NCBI GenBank assembly: GCA_964442495.1
Contig: CAYTZN010000002.1
Coordinates: forward strand, 62,001 to 126,000
From: CAYTZN01 sp964442495
GTDB taxonomy: Bacteria > Pseudomonadota > Gammaproteobacteria > Legionellales > Legionellaceae
Reading direction: 5' to 3'
DNA: 64,000 bases
Shown: piece by piece, positions 28,178 through 35,749 of the stretch
Layout: every line of letters begins with the position of its first letter
How positions within the stretch are numbered: position 1 is the first letter of the stretch
The notes under the pieces: model-generated
Told to the model about the DNA's origin: nothing
Databases searched by the model: none
The model's input: only the letters and a program-made list of their open reading frames with translations
Made by a program: the position numbers and the translations under genes

Positions 28178-30282
28178 TGTTTTCTTTATTTGTTAGTTGT
28201 CCTAAGGGGCTTGAGTATTTACTTGAGGAAGAGGTCAAAGACATTGGTTTACGTGTAACGCGAGTCAATCCCCAAGGCGTTTATGGCGAAGGAGATTTAG
28301 CAACAGCTTACCGCTTGTGTATATGGTCACGGCTCGCTAATCGCGTGCAGCTTATTTTATTGAAAGATGAAGCCACAAATCAGGAAGATATCTACAAGCT
28401 TTGCCGTCACTTCCCGTGGGAAACGGTTTTTTCCACCGATAAAACATTAACCATCGAATTCCACGGAGCCTCTCCCGACATTCGAAACACCATGTTTGGT
28501 GCACAAATTGTTAAAGATGGCATTGTCGACCAATGCCGTGAGCTCTATGGCACACGCCCTGTCATAGAGCGTGATACTCCCCAAATCCGTTTGCATGCGT
28601 ATTTGAAAAATAATGAGCTTACCGTAAGTTTTGATTTATCTGGCTACAGCTTGCATCAACGCGGCTATCGCATACAAGCAGGTGCGGCACCATTGAAAGA
28701 AAATGTAGCAGCAGCCATGCTAATACGTGCAAAATGGCCGCAAATGGCAGAGCAAGGTTTTGCATTGCATGATGCTTTTTGTGGTTCAGGCACTGTTGTT
28801 ATTGAGGCCGCCATGATGGCCGCTCACATGGCACCTGGGCTTTTGCGAGAAGATCAATCTTTGCATCATTGGGCCCAGCACGATGCATCATTATGGGCGT
28901 CATTAAGAGCTGAGGCATTGGCAAAAGTAAAACCACTCACGGCAAAATTACGCGGTTCGGATATTGACCCGCAAATGATAACCATGGCCCAAGCAAATGC
29001 CGAACGTGCAGGGGTTCTTCGCGCCATTGATTTTGATTCATGCGCTGTGATTGACTGTAAAGCACACGCCCTAAAAGGGTTATTCATTAGCAACCCGCCT
29101 TATGGCGAGCGCTTAAGCGATGAGACGCCATTAATCCCTCTCTACCAAGAAATAGGCACGGTTTTACATGATCATTATCAACATTGGCAGGCCGCCATTC
29201 TTACAGCCAATCCTTTGCTTGCAAGGGCTATAGGCCTTCGTTCCGGCAAGCAATACACCCTTTATAATGGTGCAATTTTATGCAAATTATATTGCCTCGC
29301 GGTTGATGAGACAAACGCTCTAAAAAATGTTGCGAAAGAAGAGCTGTCTGCCGGCGCCCAAATGTTGGTTAATCGTTTACAAAAAAATCATGCTCATTTA
29401 CAAAAATGGGCCAAAAGAAATCAAATAAGTTGTTATCGAGTATATGATGCAGATTTGCCTGAATATGCTTATGCGATTGATCTTTACAATGATCATGTCG
29501 TTTTACAAGAATATGCAGCACCGTCCATTATTGCGCCTCATAAGGTTGAACAGCGAAGTCTTGACGTGCACCGTGTTGTTCCTGGGGTATTAGGCATTCC
29601 ACCCGAAAATGTCGTCATGAAACAACGCAAACAGCAAAAAGGGACTAATCAGTATCAAAAAATGAGTGAAATGCACCAGACTATGATCGTGAGTGAGGGC
29701 CGTGCAAAATTAATCGTAAATTTACACGACTATTTAGACACCGGATTATTTTTAGATCACAGGCCGCTACGTTTAAAATTTGCCAACCTTCCCCCGAACA
29801 CGCATTTCTTGAATTGCTTTTGCTATACGGCGTCAGCAAGCGTTCATGCCGCGTTAAGCGGTGCTAAGACGACTAATGTGGATCTCTCTAAAACGTATCT
29901 TCAGTGGGCTGAAGATAACTTTAAACTAAATCATCTAGACCGTGCTAAACATCAGTTTGTTCAATCCGATTGTTTAGAATGGCTAAAAACAACAAGAGAA
30001 CGGTTTGACGTCATTTTTCTAGATCCACCGAGCTTTTCCAACTCAAAACGAATGAACGATACGCTAGATATTCAACGCGATCACGAATCACTCATTAGCT
30101 CAGCAATGCGCCTACTTTACCCAGGCGGAACACTCTATTTTTCAAGCAACTTAAGGCAATTTAAATTATCGCCAAGCATCATTCAAAACTATAAAGTGCG
30201 TGACATTAACCCAGAAACCATTGACGCGGATTTCAAACGCAATCCGCGTATTCACCAATGTTTTACAATCGAAAATCATTAG
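28174..30282 (+). CDS. rlmL: Bifunctional 23S rRNA methyltransferase RlmKL
   Basis: The N-terminal half (THUMP plus methyltransferase) makes m2G2445 and the C-terminal half makes m7G2069 in 23S rRNA. Choosing the ATG at 28174, which overlaps the darP stop, gives 702 residues, the length of the E. coli enzyme. Motifs are CPKGLEYLL at the start, DAFCGSGTVVIEAA and NPPYGERL in the first domain, and LNCFCYTASASVHAA plus LDPPSFSNSKRM in the second. It converges with the next gene, overlapping it by 20 bases. Confidence 0.96.
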   Translation: MMFSLFVSCPKGLEYLLEEEVKDIGLRVTRVNPQGVYGEGDLATAYRLCIWSRLANRVQLILLKDEATNQEDIYKLCRHFPWETVFSTDKTLTIEFHGASPDIRNTMFGAQIVKDGIVDQCRELYGTRPVIERDTPQIRLHAYLKNNELTVSFDLSGYSLHQRGYRIQAGAAPLKENVAAAMLIRAKWPQMAEQGFALHDAFCGSGTVVIEAAMMAAHMAPGLLREDQSLHHWAQHDASLWASLRAEALAKVKPLTAKLRGSDIDPQMITMAQANAERAGVLRAIDFDSCAVIDCKAHALKGLFISNPPYGERLSDETPLIPLYQEIGTVLHDHYQHWQAAILTANPLLARAIGLRSGKQYTLYNGAILCKLYCLAVDETNALKNVAKEELSAGAQMLVNRLQKNHAHLQKWAKRNQISCYRVYDADLPEYAYAIDLYNDHVVLQEYAAPSIIAPHKVEQRSLDVHRVVPGVLGIPPENVVMKQRKQQKGTNQYQKMSEMHQTMIVSEGRAKLIVNLHDYLDTGLFLDHRPLRLKFANLPPNTHFLNCFCYTASASVHAALSGAKTTNVDLSKTYLQWAEDNFKLNHLDRAKHQFVQSDCLEWLKTTRERFDVIFLDPPSFSNSKRMNDTLDIQRDHESLISSAMRLLYPGGTLYFSSNLRQFKLSPSIIQNYKVRDINPETIDADFKRNPRIHQCFTIENH

Positions 30283-31261
30283 CGGAATTTTGCTCATCTG
30301 AAGGCGTTTTGATCACTAAAGATGGAGTGCCTTCAGGGGTTTTATTTTCAGATAAAGCCTGGCATGCCGCCACAATGGCATGGGGTAGCTCCGACAAATC
30401 CTTGAGGACCGCATGGGGGTTGCTCGCTAAAAGCCGCTCTTTTGCGCGTTTTCGTTTTTCAAATAACTCAGCGGCACTTATTGAGGCAGCTTGCTTTTGA
30501 CTGGTTATGCCTTCTATGCCTGTGCAGTAATCACTAATACAAAAAGTCCACACGTTTAGGGCCCCATTGAGTCCAGCCGCTTTGCGGATGCTTTCCACAT
30601 CACTGACCGCATCGGTAATAAACACCACGCGCTTCATTTCACTGAAAGGCAGGCACAATTTGCGCATGTTCGCTGCTATCATTTCAAAGCGCGTCCCATT
30701 CGGCACCTCATCAGCTGTTGTACTGACAGCATATTGATTTAGCTTTGATAGCGCGAGAGTCGCCGTTTGACGAGAATAACCGGTGGTCAAAGCCAAGGGG
30801 ATAGAATGTCTTCTTAAAAAATCGATCGCTACATCTGCATGAGGAGTAAGGTCAGAAAAATGTGCAACACTGGCATTTAACTCACGCATCACTTCATCAT
30901 GTAATTCCTCTGCATCCTTATCATTTGGCACATGCCCATAGCGTTGCTGCCATATGGAACTAATCTCTGACAATAAGTGTTTGATATGATCTATTTTCTT
31001 AAGCCCCATGGGCCCAGTAATTTGCGCATGAGTGAGCTGAAATTGGCGACGAGAAAAGAGGTTATTGAACGCATTTAAAGGCGCCAAACAATAAGGGTCC
31101 ACCAATGTTCCTGCAACATCGGATTGTACCAACTGAATTTGATGCTCCGGTGAGAAAGCGAAAAATTTTTCACTAGCACCTTTAAAGGCATAATGTGCTG
31201 AAAGGGTTCTTGGTGAGAAAAATCGAGACATCTGTCTTAGTGGCTGAGTCAAAATTGGCAT
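30263..31261 (-). CDS. Phosphonoacetaldehyde hydrolase-like HAD protein
   Basis: The ATG at 31261 with AAGGAG 6 bases upstream is chosen over one at 31318, giving 332 residues. It is close to PhnX: the HAD nucleophile motif SDVAGTLVD, the phosphonatase-specific MGLKKIDHI (the Lys forms the Schiff base with substrate), motif II TTGYSRQTA and motif III ITDAVSDVES. These suggest C-P bond cleavage of phosphonoacetaldehyde to acetaldehyde and phosphate. No PhnW transaminase or phosphonate transporter is nearby. A 60-residue extension at the C-terminus is longer than in PhnX. Confidence 0.8.
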   Translation of the reverse strand: MPILTQPLRQMSRFFSPRTLSAHYAFKGASEKFFAFSPEHQIQLVQSDVAGTLVDPYCLAPLNAFNNLFSRRQFQLTHAQITGPMGLKKIDHIKHLLSEISSIWQQRYGHVPNDKDAEELHDEVMRELNASVAHFSDLTPHADVAIDFLRRHSIPLALTTGYSRQTATLALSKLNQYAVSTTADEVPNGTRFEMIAANMRKLCLPFSEMKRVVFITDAVSDVESIRKAAGLNGALNVWTFCISDYCTGIEGITSQKQAASISAAELFEKRKRAKERLLASNPHAVLKDLSELPHAIVAACQALSENKTPEGTPSLVIKTPSDEQNSANDFRL

Positions 31262-31573
31262 GCCTAACTCCTTGTATATCAAAGTAAAGCCATTGAAAAA
31301 AATCAAGCTCAAAGGCAAAGGAGCGCCATACTATAACAATATTTAATCGCTCACCAAGGCATTCTTCTTTTTTTTAAAATAGGCCCTATCCCATCCCCCA
31401 CGAGCGGCCCAATCAATAAATAAAAAGACGATTGAATAATGGATGACTCAGCGAAAAAAAAACAAAAAAACGGTGGTTACCCTATCCTTAAATTTTCTTA
31501 AACCTTTGGATAATAGGGCGAATAACGTGTACATTAAATTTATTATGCTTTTCAAGGCCCAGGAGAGATGTCC

Positions 31574-33091
31574 ATGCAAAATTCGTTTATTTCTTCATTA
31601 ACGCCTTACTATGAGGCAACCCCAGGAACCATTTGTCTTGGAGGAATTTTGCATGATGATAAGTTGGTTGATGAAATAAAACTAAACATTCCTCTACAAT
31701 CATTAAACAGGCATGGACTTATTGCTGGCGCTACCGGTACCGGTAAAACCAAAACCATCCAAATGCTCAGTGAACAATTATCCAACCAAGGTATTTCAAC
31801 TCTACTCATGGATATTAAAGGGGATTTAAGTGGATTGGCCATGCCGGGTAACGCGAATGAAACCCTTTTAAATCGTCAAAAAATGCTTGGCCTTAACTAT
31901 AAACCGCATGCTTTTCCAGTTGAATTATTGGCCATGGGGGAGCAAGCCGGCGTTAAAGTGCGAGAAACCCTCAGTGCGTTTGGTCCGCTATTATTTTCTA
32001 AAATGCTTGATTTAAATGACACGCAAACCAGTATCATCAGCGTTTTGTTTCAATATGCGAAAGACAATAATTTATTATTATTAGATTTAGCTGACATCAA
32101 ACAGTTAATCAACTACGCACAAGGCGAAGGTAAACAAACCATAGAGGCCCAATACGGTGGTTTAGCAATGGCGTCTCTCAAATCGATTTTACGCTATATC
32201 ATTGAATTGGAAGCCCAGGGTGGAGATAAGCTTTTTGGTGAGCCTAGTTTTGATGTACATGATTTACTACAAACCGATGCACAAGGTGCCGGCGTTATTT
32301 CAATTCTTAGACTTATGAATTTACAAGACAAGCCAAAATTATTTTCCACATTCATGCTAGGATTGCTAGCCTCCGTTTATTCAAGGTTTCCAGAAATTGG
32401 TGATGTGAATAAACCTAAACTGATTATCTTTATTGATGAAGCTCATTTGATTTTTAGTCATGCATCAAAACCATTGTTAAATCAGTTAGAAAGTATTGTT
32501 AAGTTGATTCGCTCAAAAGGTGTCGGTTTGCTATTTTGCACACAAAGTCCTGAAGATATTCCAGATGGAATTTTGAGCCAGCTCGGATTGAAAATTCAGC
32601 ATGCTCTCAGAGCATTCACTGCTAAAGATCGCAAAGCCATTAAGTTAGTCGCTGAAAATTTTCCCATCACCCCCTTCTATGACACGGCCTCATTACTAAC
32701 GTCACTGGGCACCGGCAATGCCTTGGTTTCGGCTTTAGACACGCATGGACAACCAACACCATTAGTTATTTCGATGATACGGGCTCCAGAATCAAGAATG
32801 GGGCCTTTGACCGAAACAGAACTCCTCCAATTGATTTCCCAGTCTGCTTTGGTCAAAAAATACGAGCAAAAAATGGAGCGTGCGTCAGCAATGGAAGAAT
32901 TAAAAATTCGCAAAGCGCCGCAAAAGGTCCAACCACAAGGCGTTCCAAACAAACCTTCAATAAACGACACATCAACCATTGAGTCACTGTCAAAAAACAC
33001 ATTATTTAGACAAATAGTGCGCACCATTGTGCGCGAAATTACGAACGCAATTATGGTAGCTCTTGGTTTAAAAAAATCCGGTAGAAAGTGA
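31574..33091 (+). CDS. HerA-like ATPase, DUF853 (YjgR) family
   Basis: A 505-residue P-loop ATPase with Walker A GATGTGKTKTIQ near residue 50, Walker B LIIFIDEAHLIF, and the conserved KGVGLLFCTQSPEDIP and arginine region of HerA/FtsK-like helicases. It is close in length to E. coli YjgR. The role is poorly known. ATG 31574 has AGGAG 8 bases upstream, while 31568 would be too near. The 312 bases upstream (to 31262) hold no gene; they contain a poly-A stretch and an imperfect hairpin (CCCTATCC at 31480-31487 with GGATAATAGGG at 31508-31518). Confidence 0.88.
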   Translation: MQNSFISSLTPYYEATPGTICLGGILHDDKLVDEIKLNIPLQSLNRHGLIAGATGTGKTKTIQMLSEQLSNQGISTLLMDIKGDLSGLAMPGNANETLLNRQKMLGLNYKPHAFPVELLAMGEQAGVKVRETLSAFGPLLFSKMLDLNDTQTSIISVLFQYAKDNNLLLLDLADIKQLINYAQGEGKQTIEAQYGGLAMASLKSILRYIIELEAQGGDKLFGEPSFDVHDLLQTDAQGAGVISILRLMNLQDKPKLFSTFMLGLLASVYSRFPEIGDVNKPKLIIFIDEAHLIFSHASKPLLNQLESIVKLIRSKGVGLLFCTQSPEDIPDGILSQLGLKIQHALRAFTAKDRKAIKLVAENFPITPFYDTASLLTSLGTGNALVSALDTHGQPTPLVISMIRAPESRMGPLTETELLQLISQSALVKKYEQKMERASAMEELKIRKAPQKVQPQGVPNKPSINDTSTIESLSKNTLFRQIVRTIVREITNAIMVALGLKKSGRK

Positions 33092-33273
33092 TGAAAATAA
33101 CGCGCGGATTCTGGCACGATCTTGATGCGAGATCGAATGGATACCACGATACGTAGGCAAATACAGTACCATTTTGCTTAAACATTAGATGCGTTTGCTC
33201 TGTTGATGATGAAGATACGTTGACTTCACCCTAATTATGGTAGAATAAAGACCACCCTCACGTTGAGATGCTC

Positions 33274-33759
33274 ATGACAAGATTTAAACGACTCATCATC
33301 GCCCTGCTAAGTTTACTGTGTGTAACCGCGGCTTCTGCTGATGCCATGTTTGAAGACATGAATGGCAAAACCACTTTATTCTCTGACCTTCAAGGCAAAT
33401 GGGTTTTAATCAACTATTGGGCCAGTTGGTGTAAGACATGCATAGAAGAAATCCCCCAAATAAATCATTTTTATAAGAACCATAAAAACAATGATCTTGC
33501 CTTATTTGCGGTCAATTACGATGCCCTACCGCTAGAAAAACAACAAAAATTGATTAGAAAACTAAATATCCTCTACCCCTCGTTAAAAGAGGATCCCTCC
33601 ATGGAACTAGAGCTAGGTGATATTCGAGGATTACCTGCTACTTTTATTTTTAACCCACAAGGTCAATTGAGCATGACACTTTACGGTGGGCAAACCGTAA
33701 AAAGTTTAGAAGAGCTCTTCTTAAAATTAAAGTCCTCAGAAAATAGCCAACTCTACTAA
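33274..33759 (+). CDS. Periplasmic thioredoxin-like protein, TlpA type
   Basis: About 161 residues with a signal peptide (KRLIIALLSLLCVTAASA) and a thioredoxin fold. The redox motif is WCKTC in NYWASWCKTCIEEIP, and the cis-Pro is in RGLPATFIFNPQG. TlpA/ResA relatives reduce periplasmic disulfides, for example during cytochrome c assembly. An ATG at 33268 is equally in frame. Its partner is not evident nearby. Confidence 0.88.
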   Translation: MTRFKRLIIALLSLLCVTAASADAMFEDMNGKTTLFSDLQGKWVLINYWASWCKTCIEEIPQINHFYKNHKNNDLALFAVNYDALPLEKQQKLIRKLNILYPSLKEDPSMELELGDIRGLPATFIFNPQGQLSMTLYGGQTVKSLEELFLKLKSSENSQLY

Positions 33760-33862
33760 TTCATGAAAAAATACTCCCCTAGCGCACATAATTTTGCCCC
33801 TAAGTTAAAGAGATTATGCAAATTTAGATGCGTTTACCGTGACCCCTTATTGCGAAAAGGGC

Positions 33863-35122
33863 TTATTCAGTAGCAAAGGCGCCAAAAAGACGTTGTTTTT
33901 CTGTTAAACTCATATGAATATGTAAATTCCACCCACCACTCTCATTTAGGGTTTCACCTCGAATAGCTCCCATCTCATATAAGCGGGCCCGTAGTTTTGC
34001 TTCATGAGCACCCAATTCAATTTCCTCATCAACCACAGCACCATGCACATGGGTACTAATAGCCTCTATCAGAGCATCAAGTCCCGCGCCCGTCTTTGCA
34101 GAAACAAATACAGCATCGCCGTCCTCTTGAAGACGGAGCATCTTGTCCTTGTCGTCTAATAAATCAATTTTATTAAACACATGAAGCTGCTTTACATCCG
34201 TCACCCCAATGTCTTTGAGTACTTTTTCAACTGCTAAAGTAGCTTCTCGCCAATTTGGATCAGCTATATCAATCACGTGCAGCAATAAATCTGCCTCTTT
34301 GGTTTCAAGAAGCGTTGCCTGAAAAGCTGCAACCAACTGGTGTGGCAAATCTCGAATAAAGCCCACTGTATCGGCTAAAATCACGCTGCCAGAGCCCGCT
34401 AAATCTAATTTGCGCATGGTGGGGTCAAGTGTTGCAAACAACTGATCAGCGGCATAAATATCAGCACCCGTTAACGCATTAAATAAAGAAGATTTGCCCG
34501 CATTGGTATAACCAACCAACGATACCGTGGCCATAGAAGCTTTTTGCCTAGCCCGGCGATTTTGATCGCGGTCTTGTTGAACTTTTTCAAGCCGTTTATT
34601 AATGGCTTTAATGCGTCCTCTTAATAAGCGCCGATCTGTTTCGAGCTGGGTTTCTCCTGGCCCACGCTGACCAATACCACCTTTTTGACGCTCAAGATGT
34701 GTCCAACCTCGAATAAGCCGTGTTGACATGTGTTGTAATTGGGCCAACTCTACCTGCAATTTACCCTCAAATGTTCGAGCGCGCTGCGCAAAAATATCAA
34801 GGATCAAACCACTTCGTCCCACGACCCGACACTCTAACAATCGCTCTAAATTACGCTCTTGCGAGGGGGTCAACTCATGATTTACTAGCACTAACGCGGC
34901 ATTCTGTGCCAATACTTCATCACGAATTTCTTCGGCTTTGCCTAAGCCCACATAATATTTAGCATCAGGCTTTTGACGCGTACCTTCTACACACCCGACA
35001 ATATCTGCATTTGCCGATATAGCTAACTCTTTAAATTCAGCTAGTGCATTCTCAGCCTCTATGCCTTGAGGGGCAATTTGAACAATAATAGCGCGCTCTC
35101 CGCCTTCTGGACGATCAAACAC
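33863..35122 (-). CDS. hflX: Ribosome-associated GTPase HflX
   Basis: HflX splits stalled 70S ribosomes. The 419 residues have the N-terminal HflX domain (PDAKYYVGLGKAEEI; LVNHELTPSQERNLE), the linker GPGETQLETDRR, and the GTPase motifs GYTNAGKSSLFN, DTVGFIRDLPH and FNKIDLL. Translation starts at a GTG with GAGGA 8 bases before. It lies 51 bases after hfq on the same strand, the classical hfq-hflX order. Confidence 0.96.
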   Translation of the reverse strand: MFDRPEGGERAIIVQIAPQGIEAENALAEFKELAISANADIVGCVEGTRQKPDAKYYVGLGKAEEIRDEVLAQNAALVLVNHELTPSQERNLERLLECRVVGRSGLILDIFAQRARTFEGKLQVELAQLQHMSTRLIRGWTHLERQKGGIGQRGPGETQLETDRRLLRGRIKAINKRLEKVQQDRDQNRRARQKASMATVSLVGYTNAGKSSLFNALTGADIYAADQLFATLDPTMRKLDLAGSGSVILADTVGFIRDLPHQLVAAFQATLLETKEADLLLHVIDIADPNWREATLAVEKVLKDIGVTDVKQLHVFNKIDLLDDKDKMLRLQEDGDAVFVSAKTGAGLDALIEAISTHVHGAVVDEEIELGAHEAKLRARLYEMGAIRGETLNESGGWNLHIHMSLTEKQRLFGAFATE

Positions 35123-35173
35123 AGCAAAATCCTCTAAAAGAAAAAATAGTCATCAGTCTGCCACAGTTTTATT

Positions 35174-35398
35174 CTACTCACCAGAGGGTATGCTTACCAT
35201 ACGTGCAGGAACCACTGTAGACACCGCATTTTTATACACCATTTGTGTTACTGCATTTTTTAACATGATGACATGCTCATCAAAACTATCCACCACACCA
35301 TGCAATTTAATCCCATTAATAAGAAACACCGAAACAGGAACTTGCTCTTGTTGTAAGGTTTTAAGAAACATATCTTGTAAATGAAGATGGTTAGACAT
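35174..35398 (-). CDS. hfq: RNA chaperone Hfq
   Basis: The 74-residue Sm-like protein forms a hexamer that pairs small RNAs with mRNAs. It has the Sm1 region PVSVFLINGIKLHGVVDSFD and the Sm2 motif YKNAVSTVVPAR, where enteric proteins have YKHAIST. The C-terminal tail is very short, ending right after the core. AAGGAG lies 6 bases before the ATG. The predicted Rsm-type RNA is encoded on the opposite strand just upstream. Confidence 0.96.
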   Translation of the reverse strand: MSNHLHLQDMFLKTLQQEQVPVSVFLINGIKLHGVVDSFDEHVIMLKNAVTQMVYKNAVSTVVPARMVSIPSGE

Positions 35399-35566
35399 TG
35401 CCTACTCCTTATAATTTTTATTATTAGGGCAACAACTCCTAACCGTGTAATCGACCTAACCGACAATAACTTTAGCGACGTCAGCTAGGTGCAGCCTCTC
35501 GACATTCATAAGAGCCCTTACTGCCCAGTTATCTCACAGAACAGTGTCAGAATATTCATCTCCTGC

Positions 35567-35584
35567 TTTGAGATATCTCTTACA
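35567..35584 (+). promoter_or_regulatory. GacA/LetA-box-like palindrome
   Basis: TTTGAG-ATATCT-CTTACA matches the gammaproteobacterial GacA-box consensus TGTAAG-N6-CTTACA at 10 of 12 fixed positions. The inner TGAGATATCTCTTA (35569-35582) also matches, at 10 of 12 fixed positions, the LetA site TNAGAAATTTCTNA as I recall it. Its centre lies about 65 bases before the predicted RNA start, the usual spacing for rsmY/rsmZ activation. Confidence 0.65.
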
Positions 35585-35605
35585 CTCGATTAAGACGCTG
35601 ACTTA

Positions 35606-35633
35606 ATGACACAGACTGCGAAAAAGTTATACT
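35606..35633 (+). promoter_or_regulatory. Sigma70-type promoter of the predicted sRNA
   Basis: ATGACA (35606-35611) and TATACT (35628-35633) are separated by 16 bases. Transcription would start near 35640, reading rightward into the space between hfq and the 3' end of gyrB, where no protein gene exists on this strand. Confidence 0.6.
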
Positions 35634-35639
35634 AGTGGT

Positions 35640-35725
35640 TCAAGGACGACAAGGACTGTCTGACTGGATGTCAAAAGAAATTGAATAAGGGATAAGCTTT
35701 GCCGCAAGGATGCGGCACTTTAATT
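35640..35725 (+). ncRNA. Predicted Rsm/Csr-type CsrA-sequestering RNA
   Basis: The roughly 85-base transcript has five GGA motifs. Three are in hairpin loops: GACA-AGGAC-TGTC, TGAC-TGGAT-GTCA, and GCCGCA-AGGA-TGCGGC (35701-35716). The other two are AAGGAC just before the first hairpin and AAGGGATAAG between the second and third, both in unpaired stretches. The last hairpin, followed by ACTTTAATTT, would also serve as a terminator. With the upstream promoter and GacA/LetA-like box this matches RsmY/RsmZ-family RNAs, which bind CsrA and relieve its repression. The ends and expression are inferred, and which family member it is cannot be said. The remaining 35399-35560 shows no other feature. 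Confidence 0.7.
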
Positions 35726-35749
35726 TACCCCTCAAACGATCGTTCGTAG

